A stretch of DNA of 64,000 nucleotides from Liolophura sinensis (Eukaryota > Mollusca > Polyplacophora > Chitonida > Chitonidae), in assembly GCF_032854445.1 (NCBI RefSeq), contig NC_088297.1, forward strand, positions 1,402,639-1,466,638. The letters are read 5' to 3'. A program made the position numbers and the translations under genes. A model generated the notes under the pieces. The model made no database searches. It was not told the origin of the DNA and was given only the letters and a program-made list of their open reading frames with translations. This document shows, one piece after another, positions 21,656 to 33,299 of the stretch; positions within the stretch are counted from its first letter, which is position 1; each line of letters opens with the position of its first letter.

Positions 21656-22984
21656 GACTTCTCAAATTATTATTTTTCCCCTGCCGGCCCAATTTTAAGT
21701 ATCCATGCTGTAGGAAGCCGGTAGAACATCCCATTGTAAGCGAAAGACACTTCCTTGATAATGGCCCGATAGACACCGTCTAAAGAACATGCAAATTAAA
21801 GAATGGAGAAATGAACCACATGCAACAACACAAATATATACTGGACAAATTCTTTGTTTACTATTTCAGCTAAGTCTAGATAATCTTTTAGTTATTAATT
21901 TACAGGCCTATGTTCGGTCTTAGCCTCTGCTTATTTCATATACCACATGTACCACTGAGGTGGAGGGTTTAAATCCAACACTCTCCGATATAACTGATCA
22001 GTGTACTACGGAATTTTAATTGACTCATAACTACAAAATCAGGCGAGACATTCAAATAATGTAAACTTCTTTATTCTGGTCGAGCCTGTTAATAATCATT
22101 TCAGCATACACTGGCATGCTGGTGTCATGGCGATTCTGTATTCCATCGATTTTAATTTCGTCAAGTTTTAATTTTGGTAATATACAATTGCATTGTTTTG
22201 TTTTGTTGCTTTCACATGTATACACATTAAATCTGCCATTGGGTTATGATTTTCAAATCGTTCGTCTACAGGTCTGGCACAAAGACAGCAGACTTGAGGA
22301 TGTTGTTCGGTGTTGCAGGACAAACTATCATATCAGTATTTGAAGGCATGGCATTCCTAAGTCAGCTGAGCAGAGTCAAAAAGCCCATCCGCGATGTTTG
22401 ATCATGGCCTCCTGGAAGCTAGCAGCACGCTCACGCAGCTTTCGTCTGAATCAAGAAGAAATGTACAGTAAACAGGATTTATCAAATTATTTATGTTTTA
22501 TCGCTAGTACCGAAGTCATGAATTTGTCACTTTATATGTGACGGGGGTGATGATTATGTGTGGCGGTATCCGGAGAGTCTCAGTAAACCACCGCGCTTCA
22601 GCAGGTACCTGACAAACCTCAGGACTGGAAACCCCAGCCTGTGGTCTAACTCTTTAAAATTAAAATCATGGACTCATCCAAGTATCTGAGCTCATTTAAT
22701 TTTCAAACAAATTTGCTTTATATATATATATATACATTTTTCAGCGCCCCAGTACATCACGACATGACTGATAACCACTGGTTGTATTCCTTCTCCACCA
22801 TGTAGCAGGGCTTGTTTTATATGCGTGCTTTGCTGCGTGAATCATTTAGTGTTGTTTTGTAAGCGACTCTGGAAATCATTGATTTACAGTCTGCCTTTCC
22901 CTTGTGACAAGTACTCTAACAAATTCGGAATGGAAGCTTTGAATCCCCCGCGTGGGAAAGCTAAAAGTCACTACTAACTTTTAT
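21656..22984. other. Gene-free stretch with a short TA run
   Basis: No coding region recognised. A (TA)7-8 run lies at about 22,718-22,735. Confidence 0.35.
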
Positions 22985-23115
22985 TAATAAGTAATAACTT
23001 TTTAAATTATTTATTTATTTATTTGTTGATTTATTTATTTATATAGCTTTTAATTTTTTTATGTATTCAGTTGGGGTTTACGCCATAAAATATTTCACTT
23101 ATACGATATTGACCA
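22985..23115 (-). repeat. SINE tail, family A, with 'ttta' repeats
   Basis: A run of 'ttatttatttat' units (22,995-23,045) is followed by 'cagttggggtttacgccata' and 'aatatttcacttatacgata', the complement of the family-A tail. Confidence 0.8.
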
Positions 23116-23394
23116 TAAATTTTGTGGGAGGAATCCTGGTAGGTGCAAAAAGATATCTAAAAAGAATATATTGTAAGTTAATGCGATGACTAAGCTCATT
23201 AAATAGAACGTTTTAAAACTTTGGTTTAATTCGGTTTTAATCCGGAGGTTAGTCAGCTGCACGACACTCGGGAAGGTCGGTGGGTTACTGTAGGAACTCC
23301 GCCGAAAGGTAAGGGTGATGCGCACATCCTTCATTTATACTGGTTATTTAGACGATAATATATACAAAAGGAAGAGGCGAATAAAACGTGTCCT

Positions 23395-23505
23395 TCCAAC
23401 ACTGTGCTGGCCGCCGTCGTATAAGAACAATTTTCTTGACTACGGCGTAAAACACCAAAGCAACCAAATAGATAAATAAATAAACAAATAAATAAATGAA
23501 TAAAA
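23395..23505 (+). repeat. SINE tail, family A
   Basis: Plus orientation: 'actgtgctggccgccgtcgt', 'ttgactacggcgtaaaacac', then 'aaataaataaac' repeats. It is immediately followed by a family-B SINE in the opposite orientation. Confidence 0.85.
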
Positions 23506-23522
23506 ACGTAAGCAAATATTTC

Positions 23523-23845
23523 TGAGTGAATGCTTGGGTTTTAACGTCGTACTCAACAATTTTTCAGTCATGTGACGACAAAAGAATCCTTATGGTGTAT
23601 GTAATGTGCCCCCGTGTCGCAGGACGGATTTCCACCATTCTTTTATCTGCTTCACTGAGGAGGTTTGCCATTAGACTGATACGGTTCAACCAGTCGTTGC
23701 ACTGTCCCCTTCATGCTGAACGCCAGGCGAGGAAGTTACAACTTCCTCTTTTAAAGTCTTAGGTGTGACTCGACCCAGGATTGACCCTGAATCTACCGCT
23801 CCCAAAGCGGACGCTCTACCAACTTTACTATCCGAGCCGGTCCGC
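23523..23845 (-). repeat. Full-length tRNA-headed SINE, family B
   Basis: Minus orientation. The head near 23,842 reads 'ggctcggatagtaaagttgg' (A-box region) and then 'agagcgtccgctttgggag'; a B-box-like 'ggttgagtcctgggtcgag' type stretch follows in the complement. The body has 'gttgcactgtccccttcatg', 'gcaggacggatttccacc' and, at the tail, 'tgttgagtacgacgttaaaa'. This is the reference copy for the family-B fragments listed. Confidence 0.9.
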
Positions 23846-24595
23846 ACTGGTGAGAGGCTGCTGCGCTAGCATATTGAAGGACAAGGAAGGCTCTTTAATG
23901 TACTTATTATAATGTTTTATAAAGGTTTTAAGCCAGGAGGTTTCTCAGGTGGACGTACACGTGACTAGAAAACGTCGGTGGTTTACATCCGTGCAGTCCA
24001 GTTGTAAGTCCAAATTACAATTTTAAATTAAGAGGTTTGCCAAGTACACATGACAGGGGAAGGTCAGTGGCTTACTCCGTCATTTATACTCGTAATTTAG
24101 ACCATATCAAATATTAAAAGTCTAGGCGCAAAAAAGGTTTAATGCTTTGGCAAAACGAAACAAAAGTACAACAGTTTTGGTATCGGCTGTAAAGTTTTTT
24201 TAAGTAAGATTATTTAAAAAGTATAATGATATTGCTTGTTTTTCTGGGATCTTTTTTTTATTTTTGTTAACATTTGAATATTTCTGTGTTCTTATTTTCG
24301 GCTATGTGGTGAGGAGGAAGAGGAGTGGAGGAGGGGAGTGGGTGGGTGGGGTGGGGTGGGGGTGGGGTAATCGGATTAGCACAAGGATAAACACATGTTG
24401 TCTCTCCTGGGGCCGGTGTTACAGTGATCTCCCCTTGCGCTCTGCTGATTTCTTGCTCATGAGTTCCGGGCTACATGAGTTACATGATTTCTTGCACACC
24501 AGTTACAGGTTACATGAGTTGTTATTTTAGGTGAATACTTAAGGTTGCTGTCCTTGGCGAGTTTTCTTGCAAAAAGTTTATTGCCTTTTGGTTTC
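23846..24595. other. Gene-free stretch with a G-rich tract
   Basis: No coding region recognised. The tract at 24,334-24,367 has at least six runs of three or more Gs separated by one or two bases, a strong G-quadruplex pattern on the plus strand. Around 24,465-24,520 a short 'tacatgagtt' unit recurs three times. Confidence 0.6.
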
Positions 24596-24599
24596 TTGA

Positions 24600-24690
24600 G
24601 ATTTATCGTTGTACTTAACAATTATTCAGTCATATGACGACAAGGAATCATGAAGTGAATATATTGTGCCTTCTTGTGACAGGGTTAGTG
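24600..24690 (-). repeat. SINE fragment, family B
   Basis: Contains 'tatcgttgtacttaacaatt', 'attcagtcatatgacgacaa' and 'gtgccttcttgtgacagg'. Head and middle missing. Confidence 0.65.
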
Positions 24691-24864
24691 CATGCCACCA
24701 GGGTGTTGCAGCCCCTGAGGCATGATGCCGAAGAAACCGGAAATGACAACCATCCAGTCACATTATGAGGATTCAGAGCCAACCAGTTCCAGAAAGCTTA
24801 CTACTGAAGCTGGTAAGAAGAAAAATATCAGTTAAATGCACGACTGCGGTCAGTTTTATGGGTG

Positions 24865-25128
24865 AATGCCTGCGTGGTTCAGTGGGTGTAGCGTACGGAT
24901 GCAGTTCAGTGATTCGGGAGCGTTCATTCGTATGTGGGAAGATCTTCCAGCAATCTGCCGATGGTCGTGGATTTACTCCCACTTTCATGCTCGCTGCCGT
25001 TTGTATCAATGAAACGATCTTGAGTGCAGCGAAAAACACCAACCAAATGAATAAGTATATATATATGGGTGAGAGGCTCCTGGGATATGGCGCCGCGTTG
25101 GCACGCTAACCACCTTTGCCACTGGGGC
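24865..25128. repeat. Diverged family-A SINE (plus) abutting a family-A head fragment (minus)
   Basis: 24,865-25,060 is plus-oriented, with a mutated head 'tgcgtggttcagtgggtgta', body 'tatgtgggaagatcttccag' and tail 'gatcttgagtgcagcg'. 25,068-25,128 is a minus head fragment ('gtgagaggctcctgggatat', 'gcacgctaaccacc'). Confidence 0.75.
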
Positions 25129-25365
25129 TTCTGTGGCCGAGGTGGTTAGCACGCCAGCGCACTGACCCAGGAGCCTGTCACTATTGCGATCGCCGTGAGT
25201 TCATCCAGCTCATGCTGGCGTCCTCTCCGGCCGTACGTGGGAAGATCTGACAGCAGCCTGCGGGTGGTCATGGGTTTCCTCCCACCATAATGCTGGCCGC
25301 CGTCGTATAAGTGAAATATTCTCGAGTACAACGTAAAACACCAATCAAATAAATAAATAAATAAA
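25127..25365 (+). repeat. Nearly full-length tRNA-headed SINE, family A
   Basis: Plus orientation: head 'ggcttctgtggccgaggtgg' with 'ttagcacgccagcgcactga', body 'cagctcatgctggcgtcctc' and 'cgtacgtgggaagatctgac', tail 'gtgaaatattctcgagtaca' and an 'aaataaataaata' end. The A box is weaker than in the 14.5-kb copy. Confidence 0.9.
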
Positions 25366-25371
25366 ACTGGT

Positions 25372-25497
25372 GTACCACAAGAACAACTGAATACTCAACG
25401 CGAAGGTAGTTGAATAAGATTTTCTGGCATGACTCATATTGAATCTGAAACTGAGTATGTTCAATTTTGCCTACTCAGTGTTGTACAAGAATGAGTT
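25372..25497 (-). pseudogene. 3' end ghost of an EF-hand unit; coding part deleted
   Basis: Matches the sequence around the stop codon and 3' side of the EF-hand genes: 'tgactcatattgaatctgaa', 'gagtatgttcaattttgcct', 'actcagtgttgtacaagaa'. At 33.6 and 62.3 kb the equivalent string leads into the coding exon. Here it joins, after 'gagttcaag', a family-A SINE and then the upstream flank of the unit, so the whole exon was removed, perhaps by recombination or SINE insertion with deletion. Confidence 0.6.
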
Positions 25498-25940
25498 CAA
25501 GAATATTTCACTTATACGGTGGAAGCCAGCATTATGGTAAGATGCAAGCGGATATAGGCCGGTGGAAACCCAACAAACATCCGCAGGTTTTGCTTCTTTA
25601 AAACAGAAGTGTTAAAATCTCGTAAAGTCTTACGCCGAACTGATACAACTTGATCATGTCAAAAGTTCTCTTTCGCTCTGCTTCAGTAAAAACTAGGCCA
25701 TGAATTAAAATCTCAGCACTTTTCCAGTTACATGTTGTTCCTGCATAAATTCAAGTTTTTAATCGTATGACATCAAATCTACGACGAAGAGTTTGGTTGG
25801 TTGAAACATGAGAAATCTATTTAAAATGAACTCCAAATACACACCAAATAAGTCGGGTCAATTCTGAACAGATGAGAAGATATAAGAGTTTGTACATTGT
25901 GTCTAAGATAGACTATAATGCTTTTTAAAGATGTATATCA
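25495..25940. repeat. SINE fragment plus upstream flank of an EF-hand unit
   Basis: 25,495-25,595 is a minus-orientation family-A SINE piece ('gaatatttcacttatacggt', 'agccagcattatggt', 'acatccgcaggttttg'). 25,600-25,940 matches the unit flank at 38.0-38.4 and 63.8-64.0 kb ('aaaatctc', 'tcagcacttttccagttaca', 'agatagactataatgctttt'). Confidence 0.65.
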
Positions 25941-26984
25941 TTTAGCACATCAAGCAGGTGTGGAAGACATCTAAATATATATTTATAACTTCTGGTCCTC
26001 TGGTCTTATACGGCATACTCCAGATTATTTTACTTAAAGGACAAGGTTTAGATATGGATAACAACGTTTTATTCGATTTGCAACGTTCTGATGTACATGC
26101 CAAGCATGTGACAGAAAATAGGGATGATACCAACCTAGTTTGTACCTTTTTTGCTGGCTTTTAAGCCGGAAGTCTCAGATAACATACTATGTTCAAACTT
26201 TATGTAATTACAATTTCCGTTTATTTTATCTTCTCTTAAAGAACCATTTTTAACTTTATAAATAAAAACACCAAGTCTCCAGTCAGGAACTCTTGGGTGT
26301 AGTCTCTTAAAAACGGGTTTTTACATCAGCGTGCACTGTTTGCTTATGACCAGCGCCATACACTGCCCCTCTATTCATAATTTTGAGCATCCAGGTTCTT
26401 CGCAAGGAACAGGGGGTGACAAATGGTGCGGGCTGAATTGGCGAAATGGTGATTTTTATCGCTTGCTAAAACTTCATGTAATAGAGGACACTGAAGCTAT
26501 CGTGTATAAAGAATCTAGCGGCACAAGTGAAGCTATTTTTTTTCTTAACAGCCATGGCATCCTTGCAAATATACGAATATTTCAACTCTGATGACCAGAT
26601 GCCATAGACTGGTAAAGTTGGTGTTTTTTTTTTGCGCGTGGACAAGGAACTGTACGAGAGTAGATTTTTCATTAAAATTCTCTTTGAACAATTTCCAAAC
26701 AACTGACCTATAGTCATTCAAACAACCCGTTTTCGGAATAAACAACATAGCATACATCTGACTGTCATTACAGTTCATTGTGCAAATCCCGTTCACATAT
26801 GCAAATGTCAGTTTCACAAATTGCTATATTTGCGTCTTCGTTTTAACACAGAGACTTCTTTTTGCGATATCCAATAGTTTATTGAACAAAACTGACCGAT
26901 TTTTGTTTAAAGCTATGCCACTTATATCTGGTCACCTTCCCATATTTACCCCACTGGTCTGCATGTACTTAGTTGTGCATTACA
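25941..26984. other. Gene-free stretch
   Basis: No coding region recognised. A short SINE-tail-like string occurs near 26,003-26,030. Confidence 0.35.
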
Positions 26985-27300
26985 CTGCAGTGAATCTGAC
27001 TGAATAAGCCTTCTTAGTAGTGTCATTTTAAAAACTGAGTATTCAAAATGAATCTGATGATTTAGTGTCCACTAATGTCATGCATACATTTGCCGACTAA
27101 AAGTGAATCTCAGTGATTGCATCTTCCGAGATGTGACGGACAACGTAAGTATAAAACTAATTACTACACACTGATGAAAATCTGAATACTAAAAGTAAAT
27201 CTCAGTGGTTGGATCCTCACATGTAGTCGCTACGAACAACTTAACTATAGAGCCTGTGGATTAATGGCAGGGTTACAACTGTGCGTATACTGAAACTGAG
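26985..27300. repeat. 'gaatctgattgatt' repeat 3' of EF-hand pseudogene at 27.3 kb
   Basis: Three to four diverged units ('aatgaatctgatgatttagtg', 'agtgaatctcagtgattgcatc', 'agtaaatctcagtggttggatc' in part). Same family as at 8.5 and 61.5 kb. Confidence 0.7.
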
Positions 27301-27348
27301 TGAGATCTATTTTGTCAACTCAGCGGTGAACAAAAAAGAGTGATCATT

Positions 27349-27851
27349 CTACGCTTCGTGTTTGATGTACATATTTACGGCGTATTCACATTCCTGCCGG
27401 GAGATGAACCGTCGTTGTTTGTATTCATCTTGGCGAAAGTAGAGCGGATAAACACCGCTTTTCGAGTTTCACTCCGTACCTCTTGAAGTGAACCAGCGTC
27501 TCTGTCAGGCTTGTCAGGTGATCACGTTTCTCGTCCATTATATCAAACGGGGCGGCTGAGTGAGCTGGCATAGCTTCTCTGTCATCCTACTGGTTCAAAA
27601 TGCATCGACCCTTGACACAATCACCCTGATTGATGGGCATTTCTCTTTTGGATGGGCACAAAGCTTCCAGAATGCCGTCGTGGAGCTTTTTGGAGATTCT
27701 CTCTAATGTACAGCCGTCCCCCACTTTTCCCTCAAGAAGCAACTGGCATGGATATTCCATGCCTTTCGCAAAGGTGATCACGCTCGAGCAGCTTATGTTC
27801 CACGACCTAAAAAGCTGCGACCACTGTTTGTATATACGTCTCCTTATCCAT
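27349..27851 (-). pseudogene. EF-hand pseudogene (most decayed copy)
   Basis: Opens with ATG directly after a splice-acceptor-like 'cctag'. Recognisable pieces are the remnant of loop 1, GMEYPCQLLLEGKVGDG, FDIMDEKRDHLTSL (third EF loop with several changes) and, near the stop, SRQECEYAVNMYIKHE, each in different frames. Stops and frameshifts separate them. It is the most divergent of the longer copies, so it is probably an early loss. Its C-terminal TAG and MYIKHE place the end of the frame close to the family's usual end. Confidence 0.75.
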
Positions 27852-27894
27852 CTAGGACTACAGCAGAAAATAGAATAAAACAAGAAAACAAAAG

Positions 27895-28344
27895 GAAAAG
27901 ATGACTAATGCTTGTGCAATGATTCAGTAATGACGACGAGGAGTCAATAGGAGTGTGTACATATATGTTGCTACTGTGTGTTCTTGTGGCAATGTGGTCA
28001 CGATATGGCTAAAACATTGCCAATATTGTGGCCTTAAGCCATAACCATTTATTCATTTTTGGGCATTTCTCGGTGTTAAACGTCAGTCGTGGCAGAAACA
28101 AGTAAATAACAACAACATGGAAGCTTTCAAGGCGATTACTGCGCACATTTCCGGTCCTAACAGTTAGAGTCTCAATGGCAAGCCTCAATCCACAGAAATT
28201 GATAAATCCACCGTTCCTCGTGACATCCTCAGGTGAAAGATAACACTGGCATCCAAGTGACAATTCAGTAGAACACAAAGTCATTGTGACGAATGATTGA
28301 TAGCCAGTCTCTCTACGTGTCACCATGCCCACTTACTAGCTGTA
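27895..28344. other. Gene-free stretch with a family-B SINE trace
   Basis: 'tgattcagtaatgacgacga' and 'ggagtcaataggagtgtgta' near 27,918-27,960 resemble the SINE-B tail. A minus frame of 107 codons at 28.0-28.3 kb has no recognisable family. Confidence 0.4.
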
Positions 28345-28650
28345 ATCCAGTCCTCGGGTGATGTCATAATTTTTCAAATCATGTGTCATGCTGGGTATTG
28401 GGCGGAGTTCAACATGCTTTGACGGAAGGCCACACCAGTTTCCGATACGACTTATGACGAATCTGTAAACCCTGTTACTGACACTGCCATATTTAAAATT
28501 GTTTACACGCTTTAGTATAAAACAACCTTAATAAATGGGCTTTATTTTATCTCTTGTTAGTATATAATCTCACAACAGTATGGTTTTAGAGGAGAATGTT
28601 CGGGAATTAAGGCGATGTAGCCTGTTCGCAGAGACAGTGGTGTAGGCTGT
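28345..28650. repeat. Direct repeat of about 300 bp, left copy
   Basis: Shares 'gatgtcataatttttcaaat'-type sequence, 'catgctgggtattgggcgg', 'ctgtaaaccc', 'tatataatctcacaacagt' and 'attaaggcgatgta' with 31,455-31,755 in the same orientation. The pair brackets the LINE relic. Function unknown. Confidence 0.75.
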
Positions 28651-29539
28651 GTTACTGCGTGGAGTTTGTTCTAACCGCTTGTTAATGCAGTCATTTAAAG
28701 CAAATTACTCTTCATTGTTTCGCACGCTTACTTTTGAAATAACTTGCTTTTGAATAATTATGTCAGCCGAGGCAATAAGTTCTTCCTGTCAAAACTAAGC
28801 TGATGGAGATTAAAAATCATGAATAATTAGAAAAAGTATTCTAACTGCGTTTTGCTTGCAACAATATAGACGTACAATATATCAATGCCCAGAACTTGTG
28901 TTGTTACGTTTAATTGATTAAAGGCAATCTTGGTAGTGAGTATAACTGTCTGTACAGACAGCTGCATATAGGTGAGTGGCTAAAAAAACAGACTATAGAA
29001 AATAGCTTATCTCACTATGCTGAAATGCAAGGAAAAATATGTTGTCAAGTAAAGACTTTAACTTGCGATAAAATATTCCAGTCGAAGTTATTAACATGTC
29101 CGTTTAAATCTTACTACATCCTAATTGTGCGTAGAATTTGGACTTAACGCTTTTCACACAAAGTCTACACCTGTCAAGAGGGTTCGCTTTTTTCTTTCAC
29201 CGTACAAATTTTATAAATTTGATAATATGCTGTGATGCGGAGGGGGTAAAACCGTTATGATTAACATGAATGTTGTTTTCCCCAGATTTAGAGTTACTCT
29301 GCTGCTGACCAGCCAGTCCTTCAGTTTAGTCATTTCAATAGACATTGTATTTGCAAGCTAGACAAGATCACAGCCAGAAAGATGCAAGCACCGTCGGCAA
29401 AAAATATCACACTGAGTAAAGTAGATGTTTTAATAATATTAATGTTAATGTATTTTAGAAACAAAAGAGAACTGGGGATTCATCCATGGGGAGCACTGGA
29501 CGAGATAAAGGAGTGGACAACTGCTTTTTTTTTTTTGGT
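28651..29539. other. Gene-free stretch
   Basis: No coding region recognised. A plus frame of 77 codons near 28.9-29.1 kb resembles nothing I know. Confidence 0.35.
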
Positions 29540-30470
29540 AGGAACACATTGAGACCGTTGGCTAAGATAACTCTCAATGCAGTTTTAGTGGTATTACGAA
29601 ACTCGTAGTTTTCTGATTTATGTACGAAAATTTTATGGTTGATTTTATGGTATCGAATGTTTTTTTCAGGTCTATAAATGTTACTACACTTAATTATTTC
29701 GAACCCTTTGCAACAGTACAGTTTTCAAACAGTTTCAGGGCGACTAGTGATGTAGAATAGTTAATACGGAATCCAAACTGATTACATATCAAAATTAAAT
29801 TATTTTCGATATAGTCTATCATTGGTTTTGAAAAAGCACGTTCAAATAATTTATTAACAACTAGGCAATACTGATATTGGACGATAATTTTCAACGAATA
29901 AGCGTTCATTTACCTTGTAGACAGGTGTTACTTTGGCAATCTTTAACTAAGTGGGATAAAACTGATGACAACTACGACTTGAGGCATTTAAGTAAAGACT
30001 CTCTAATTCCATCATGTCCTACTATGTTTAAGATCAGTTATAAGATTTTCAGTTTCCAGCGCTGAACAAGGCTGTTAATTGAAATAAGTATCAGTTGGTA
30101 AAGGGGGAAAATTCTGACGCTATTTCTTGGACTGGGGAACATATCATCTAATGTTACTTGGTGGGTGACAATCGGTTTTTAAAAAGATGCAGATGAAAAT
30201 CTCTCATCAGAAGACATCTTTTGTTTCCGGCTTTTATGTCATTGAGAATGATATCTTAGCCTTTATTGTAATTACTGATATTTTATCTGGGGGCGATGAA
30301 TTATACGTAACCAATAATTTTGGACGCCAATTTTTGTTTGCACAAAAAGCCACTCCTTCTCGCTTATATCTGGCTATGGTGAATGTCTGGTTTCTAGGCA
30401 AGTCAGGTAGACTGGTACTGGCAGCATGCAGCCAACTTTCCGATAGACAGTGGCTGAAAATTTAAACACC
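29540..30470 (-). pseudogene. Non-LTR retrotransposon (LINE) relic, endonuclease and reverse transcriptase pieces
   Basis: On the minus strand, from right to left: an endonuclease-domain trace near 30,190-30,235 (RCLLMRDFHLHLF, where the family has GDFN), then IAKVTPVYK and ENYRPISVLPS at 29,885-29,945, KLFERAF and NQFGFRINYSTSL at 29,730-29,850, and TFIDLKKTFDTI at about 29,645-29,685, which is the reverse-transcriptase motif with the first catalytic aspartate. The FADD box and the rest of the enzyme are missing, and the gap between endonuclease and RT is far shorter than usual, so there is an internal deletion as well as several frameshifts. The APE-endonuclease LINE type (Jockey/CR1/L2-like) is likely. 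Confidence 0.8.
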
Positions 30471-31040
30471 ATGTTTGCGATTATTCCCATTATTTCGGAA
30501 AAGTGTTTTTTAAGACTTGAATTGAAATGTAAACAGGATATTGATTGGTCTTTAGTCACAGACTAGTCTCTCACAGTTCAGTTAAACGAGTTCTGTTTTG
30601 ACAGGTATCACTGTTGACGTCATAACTTATTTTCCGGACTGACCACTGAAAAAACAGCAGATTAAAGCCACTTCTACGCCCAAGGAGAATGTTTAGCAAC
30701 ATCGTATACCGCGCATTCGGAAATAAAAGCCTACCGTTCATTGTATCCTTTAAGAAGCAAAACCGTTTTGTTGTAAGTTTACAAAAGTGAAAGTACACAA
30801 ACCTCTAATGTCTACACAATACATCCAGGTTACACATATCATTATTAACAAGAAAAAACATCCTGTAATTTACAAACGCAAGAAAGGAAAGTACTAATGT
30901 CTGGAGAACAAACGCAACAAAACTCCATCCGAAGTTAATTGTGGCAACACCTACAGTAACATAAAGCTGCAAACGTATTTCATATCCTAATAAAAGTTTT
31001 ACACGGCTGGCCAAGCTTCCATAACTCATATCACATGTTT
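30471..31040. other. Gene-free stretch
   Basis: Nothing recognised; part may be the 5' region of the LINE relic. Confidence 0.3.
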
Positions 31041-31240
31041 TTAGAGAGATTTGCTTGCCCATTGGAATCACGCTGAAGTGAACCGTGCCTTACCTCGAGA
31101 TGCCTTTGTGAGAACGGTGTTCTTCTCTGCGCTCCGCTTCTCTCCCAAGCTCAGTCTCTGCCTGCCGTTCCCAGGGCTCTGGGCCTAAATTTATTTCAGG
31201 GGGCGCTTTTCAAAGCCAGTTATTACCAGTTTAGTTCAGT
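31041..31240. repeat. Array-unit fragment matching 39.26-39.45 kb
   Basis: 'gagatttgcttgcccattgg', 'acgctgaagtgaaccgtg', 'cttctctgcgctccgcttct' and 'ctcagtctctgcctgccgtt' match, in order, the unit sequence at 39,270-39,410 (and window start 1-110). It shows that another unit boundary existed here. Confidence 0.65.
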
Positions 31241-31454
31241 TCTTTTATTTTAATAAATTTTATCTTCATATATCTAATAACCTATACTCAGCCCTCTGTA
31301 AAACCAGTAATGATCGGTTCCAAATTGTCAGCGTCACGTAACAAAATAAGCTCTACACATGGTTACATGTATGTTTTAAGATTATATCCTTGCAAGTAAA
31401 ATGACATAAGAACACCTTTTCCTATCCATATTGTCAAAAGTCCACGAGCACGGT

Positions 31455-31755
31455 TTCGAGCCCATTGTCGCGTGTAATGTCATAATTTTTAAAAAAATCA
31501 GCGGCATGCTGAGTACTGGGGGTAGTTCCACATGTTTTGACACCAGTTACCAAAACTGATATGGACTTTACTGTAAACCCCTTTTTCTGAAATTGCCTTA
31601 TTTGAAATGTTTACACGTTTTAGTATAATAATAAGTGATTTTTTTTATTTCTTGTATATAATCTCACGACAGTGTGGTTTTAGAGATGGATGCGAAGAAA
31701 TTAAGGCGATGTATTCTATTCGCAGAGAAGTAGGCTGTGTTATTGCATGTGTTGT
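31455..31755. repeat. Direct repeat of about 300 bp, right copy
   Basis: Partner of 28,345-28,650, about 80% similar by eye, with a few short deletions. Confidence 0.75.
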
Positions 31756-32685
31756 GTGAACAACTGCCGTTAGCTTCTAAATTTAGCTTGCAACTGTTTA
31801 CATATGCTGAGTTCAGGGCCTGCTGTCTGTCCCTGCTTTAGAATGTTCCAGAATACGCTCAGTTCTGGGCCTGTATGTTTACGACAAGTGTTCAAGAATT
31901 TCCACCAAGCTCTTGTTTCAGTCTGAATTTGTATATTTAATTTGTGCTCCTGTGTACACAGTGCTTATTAGTACACGGACCCTGTCTGTGGAATTTTGTG
32001 TATATTTCGTCATACACTCAGTTATACTGTGGATTTTCCCTCATATGAATATTGCCTCTGTGCATTTATGCCTGTGTGGTTTTCAGCATTGTGGAGTACA
32101 TGCGCCCATTTGGACTTGACACCGTTGTACATGTAAGTACTTTAGTATTTGTATGGATATTGCTATCCTTTCTTGTTAAACGTAAGTACTTTTGTAGTTG
32201 TATGTCTTGTTTTCTGTTCTTGTTAAACCTAATAAATTGTTGAAAAATAAAATCTACTGGTTTTGTTTACTTTTTTGTGCTGCTACACTGTCGTGTATTT
32301 GGAACAAGCCATCTCCTTATAATACAGACAGTTTGTGTCGTAACAGCAAATGCGTGTATAAGCAATTTTCTCTCTTTTCCTTAAAGGCTCCCTGTATGTG
32401 GTACGGTAATCAGGGCTGTTAGGTGCTGAAGCTCGGAAAGGATGTCTACCCTCGCTGAGATAAAGTGGCGGCAAAAATAAAGTTTACATAGAGTTCAAAT
32501 CAATTTATTTTGCCAAAGCAAACATCAGGATGACTGAAGTTTAATATATTGAAAGTCTTGAGTAAAGACGGAAAAAGCAGCCTCAAATCATTTACAAGTG
32601 AACAAACAGAGCAGGGGTAGATAAAAAGCCATTCTATCTTCGTTAACAGTGAGCAGAGTATACACAAATTTGATTATTTTTAAAA
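31756..32685. other. Gene-free stretch, LTR-like in style
   Basis: T-rich sequence with several 'gtaagtac' strings and 'aataaattg...aaataaaatc' near 32,230-32,255. Two copies of 'gctgagttcagggcctg'/'cgctcagttctgggcctg' lie at 31,807 and 31,857. It resembles untranslated or LTR sequence but no partner repeat or clear ends were found. Confidence 0.3.
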
Positions 32686-32689
32686 TTAG

Positions 32690-33240
32690 TCAATATCAAA
32701 ACCGATCAATATCGGGAGTGGCCATCCCTTGCTTCAATGCATGCAAAACCTTTCTGAGGCATAGACAAAGTCAGTTGTTTATGGGGGACATATCTGGGGG
32801 AACGTGCAGGCCACGGCAAGACGTTGAAGTTCTGCACAGTTCGAGCTGTATGGGACCTGGCGTTGTCATATTGGTACTGGACACCAAGTGGCTGCTGTTA
32901 AAGGAATGGCAGGACAACAGGACGTAGAATTTCACCCACGTAGCGTTGAACTGTTAGGTTCCCGTAGATAATGACCAGTGGTGTCCGTTCCTCTCCACAA
33001 ATCCCATCCTGCATCATCCCGCTGCTGCCACCAAACGGTACCACCTTCTGGACGCATGATGCAGCCGTTGGCTCACCTCTTCGACGGGGAACTCGTTGCC
33101 TGCCATCCCCCCGGAACAGGCAGAAGTGGCTTTCATACGTAAAAACAACACGTTGCCAATCACGTCGCTGCCAACGGCATACTTCCCCCCGTTCCAACAA
33201 CACAAGGTCCAGTACTGATTACCTCCATTGCTCAACTTGT
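32690..33240 (-). pseudogene. Tc1/mariner-type transposase relic
   Basis: Minus-strand translation shows the DDE core of a Tc1-like transposase: RDWQRVVFTYESHF (the family has TDES, so the first aspartate is tyrosine here), GGSSGMMQDGI, TPLVIIYGNLTVQRYVGEIL, then DNARSHTAR with the second aspartate, LPWPARSP, and the terminal ACIEARDGHSRY. The third acidic residue region after SPxxxPIEH is altered, and frames change at least twice. The N-terminal paired-type DNA-binding domain is missing. No terminal inverted repeats were identified. Confidence 0.85.
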
Positions 33241-33299
33241 CGGTGTTAGGACATCTGCATTATTCTCTAGGCAGAGGTGCTGCATCAATACAATTTCTA

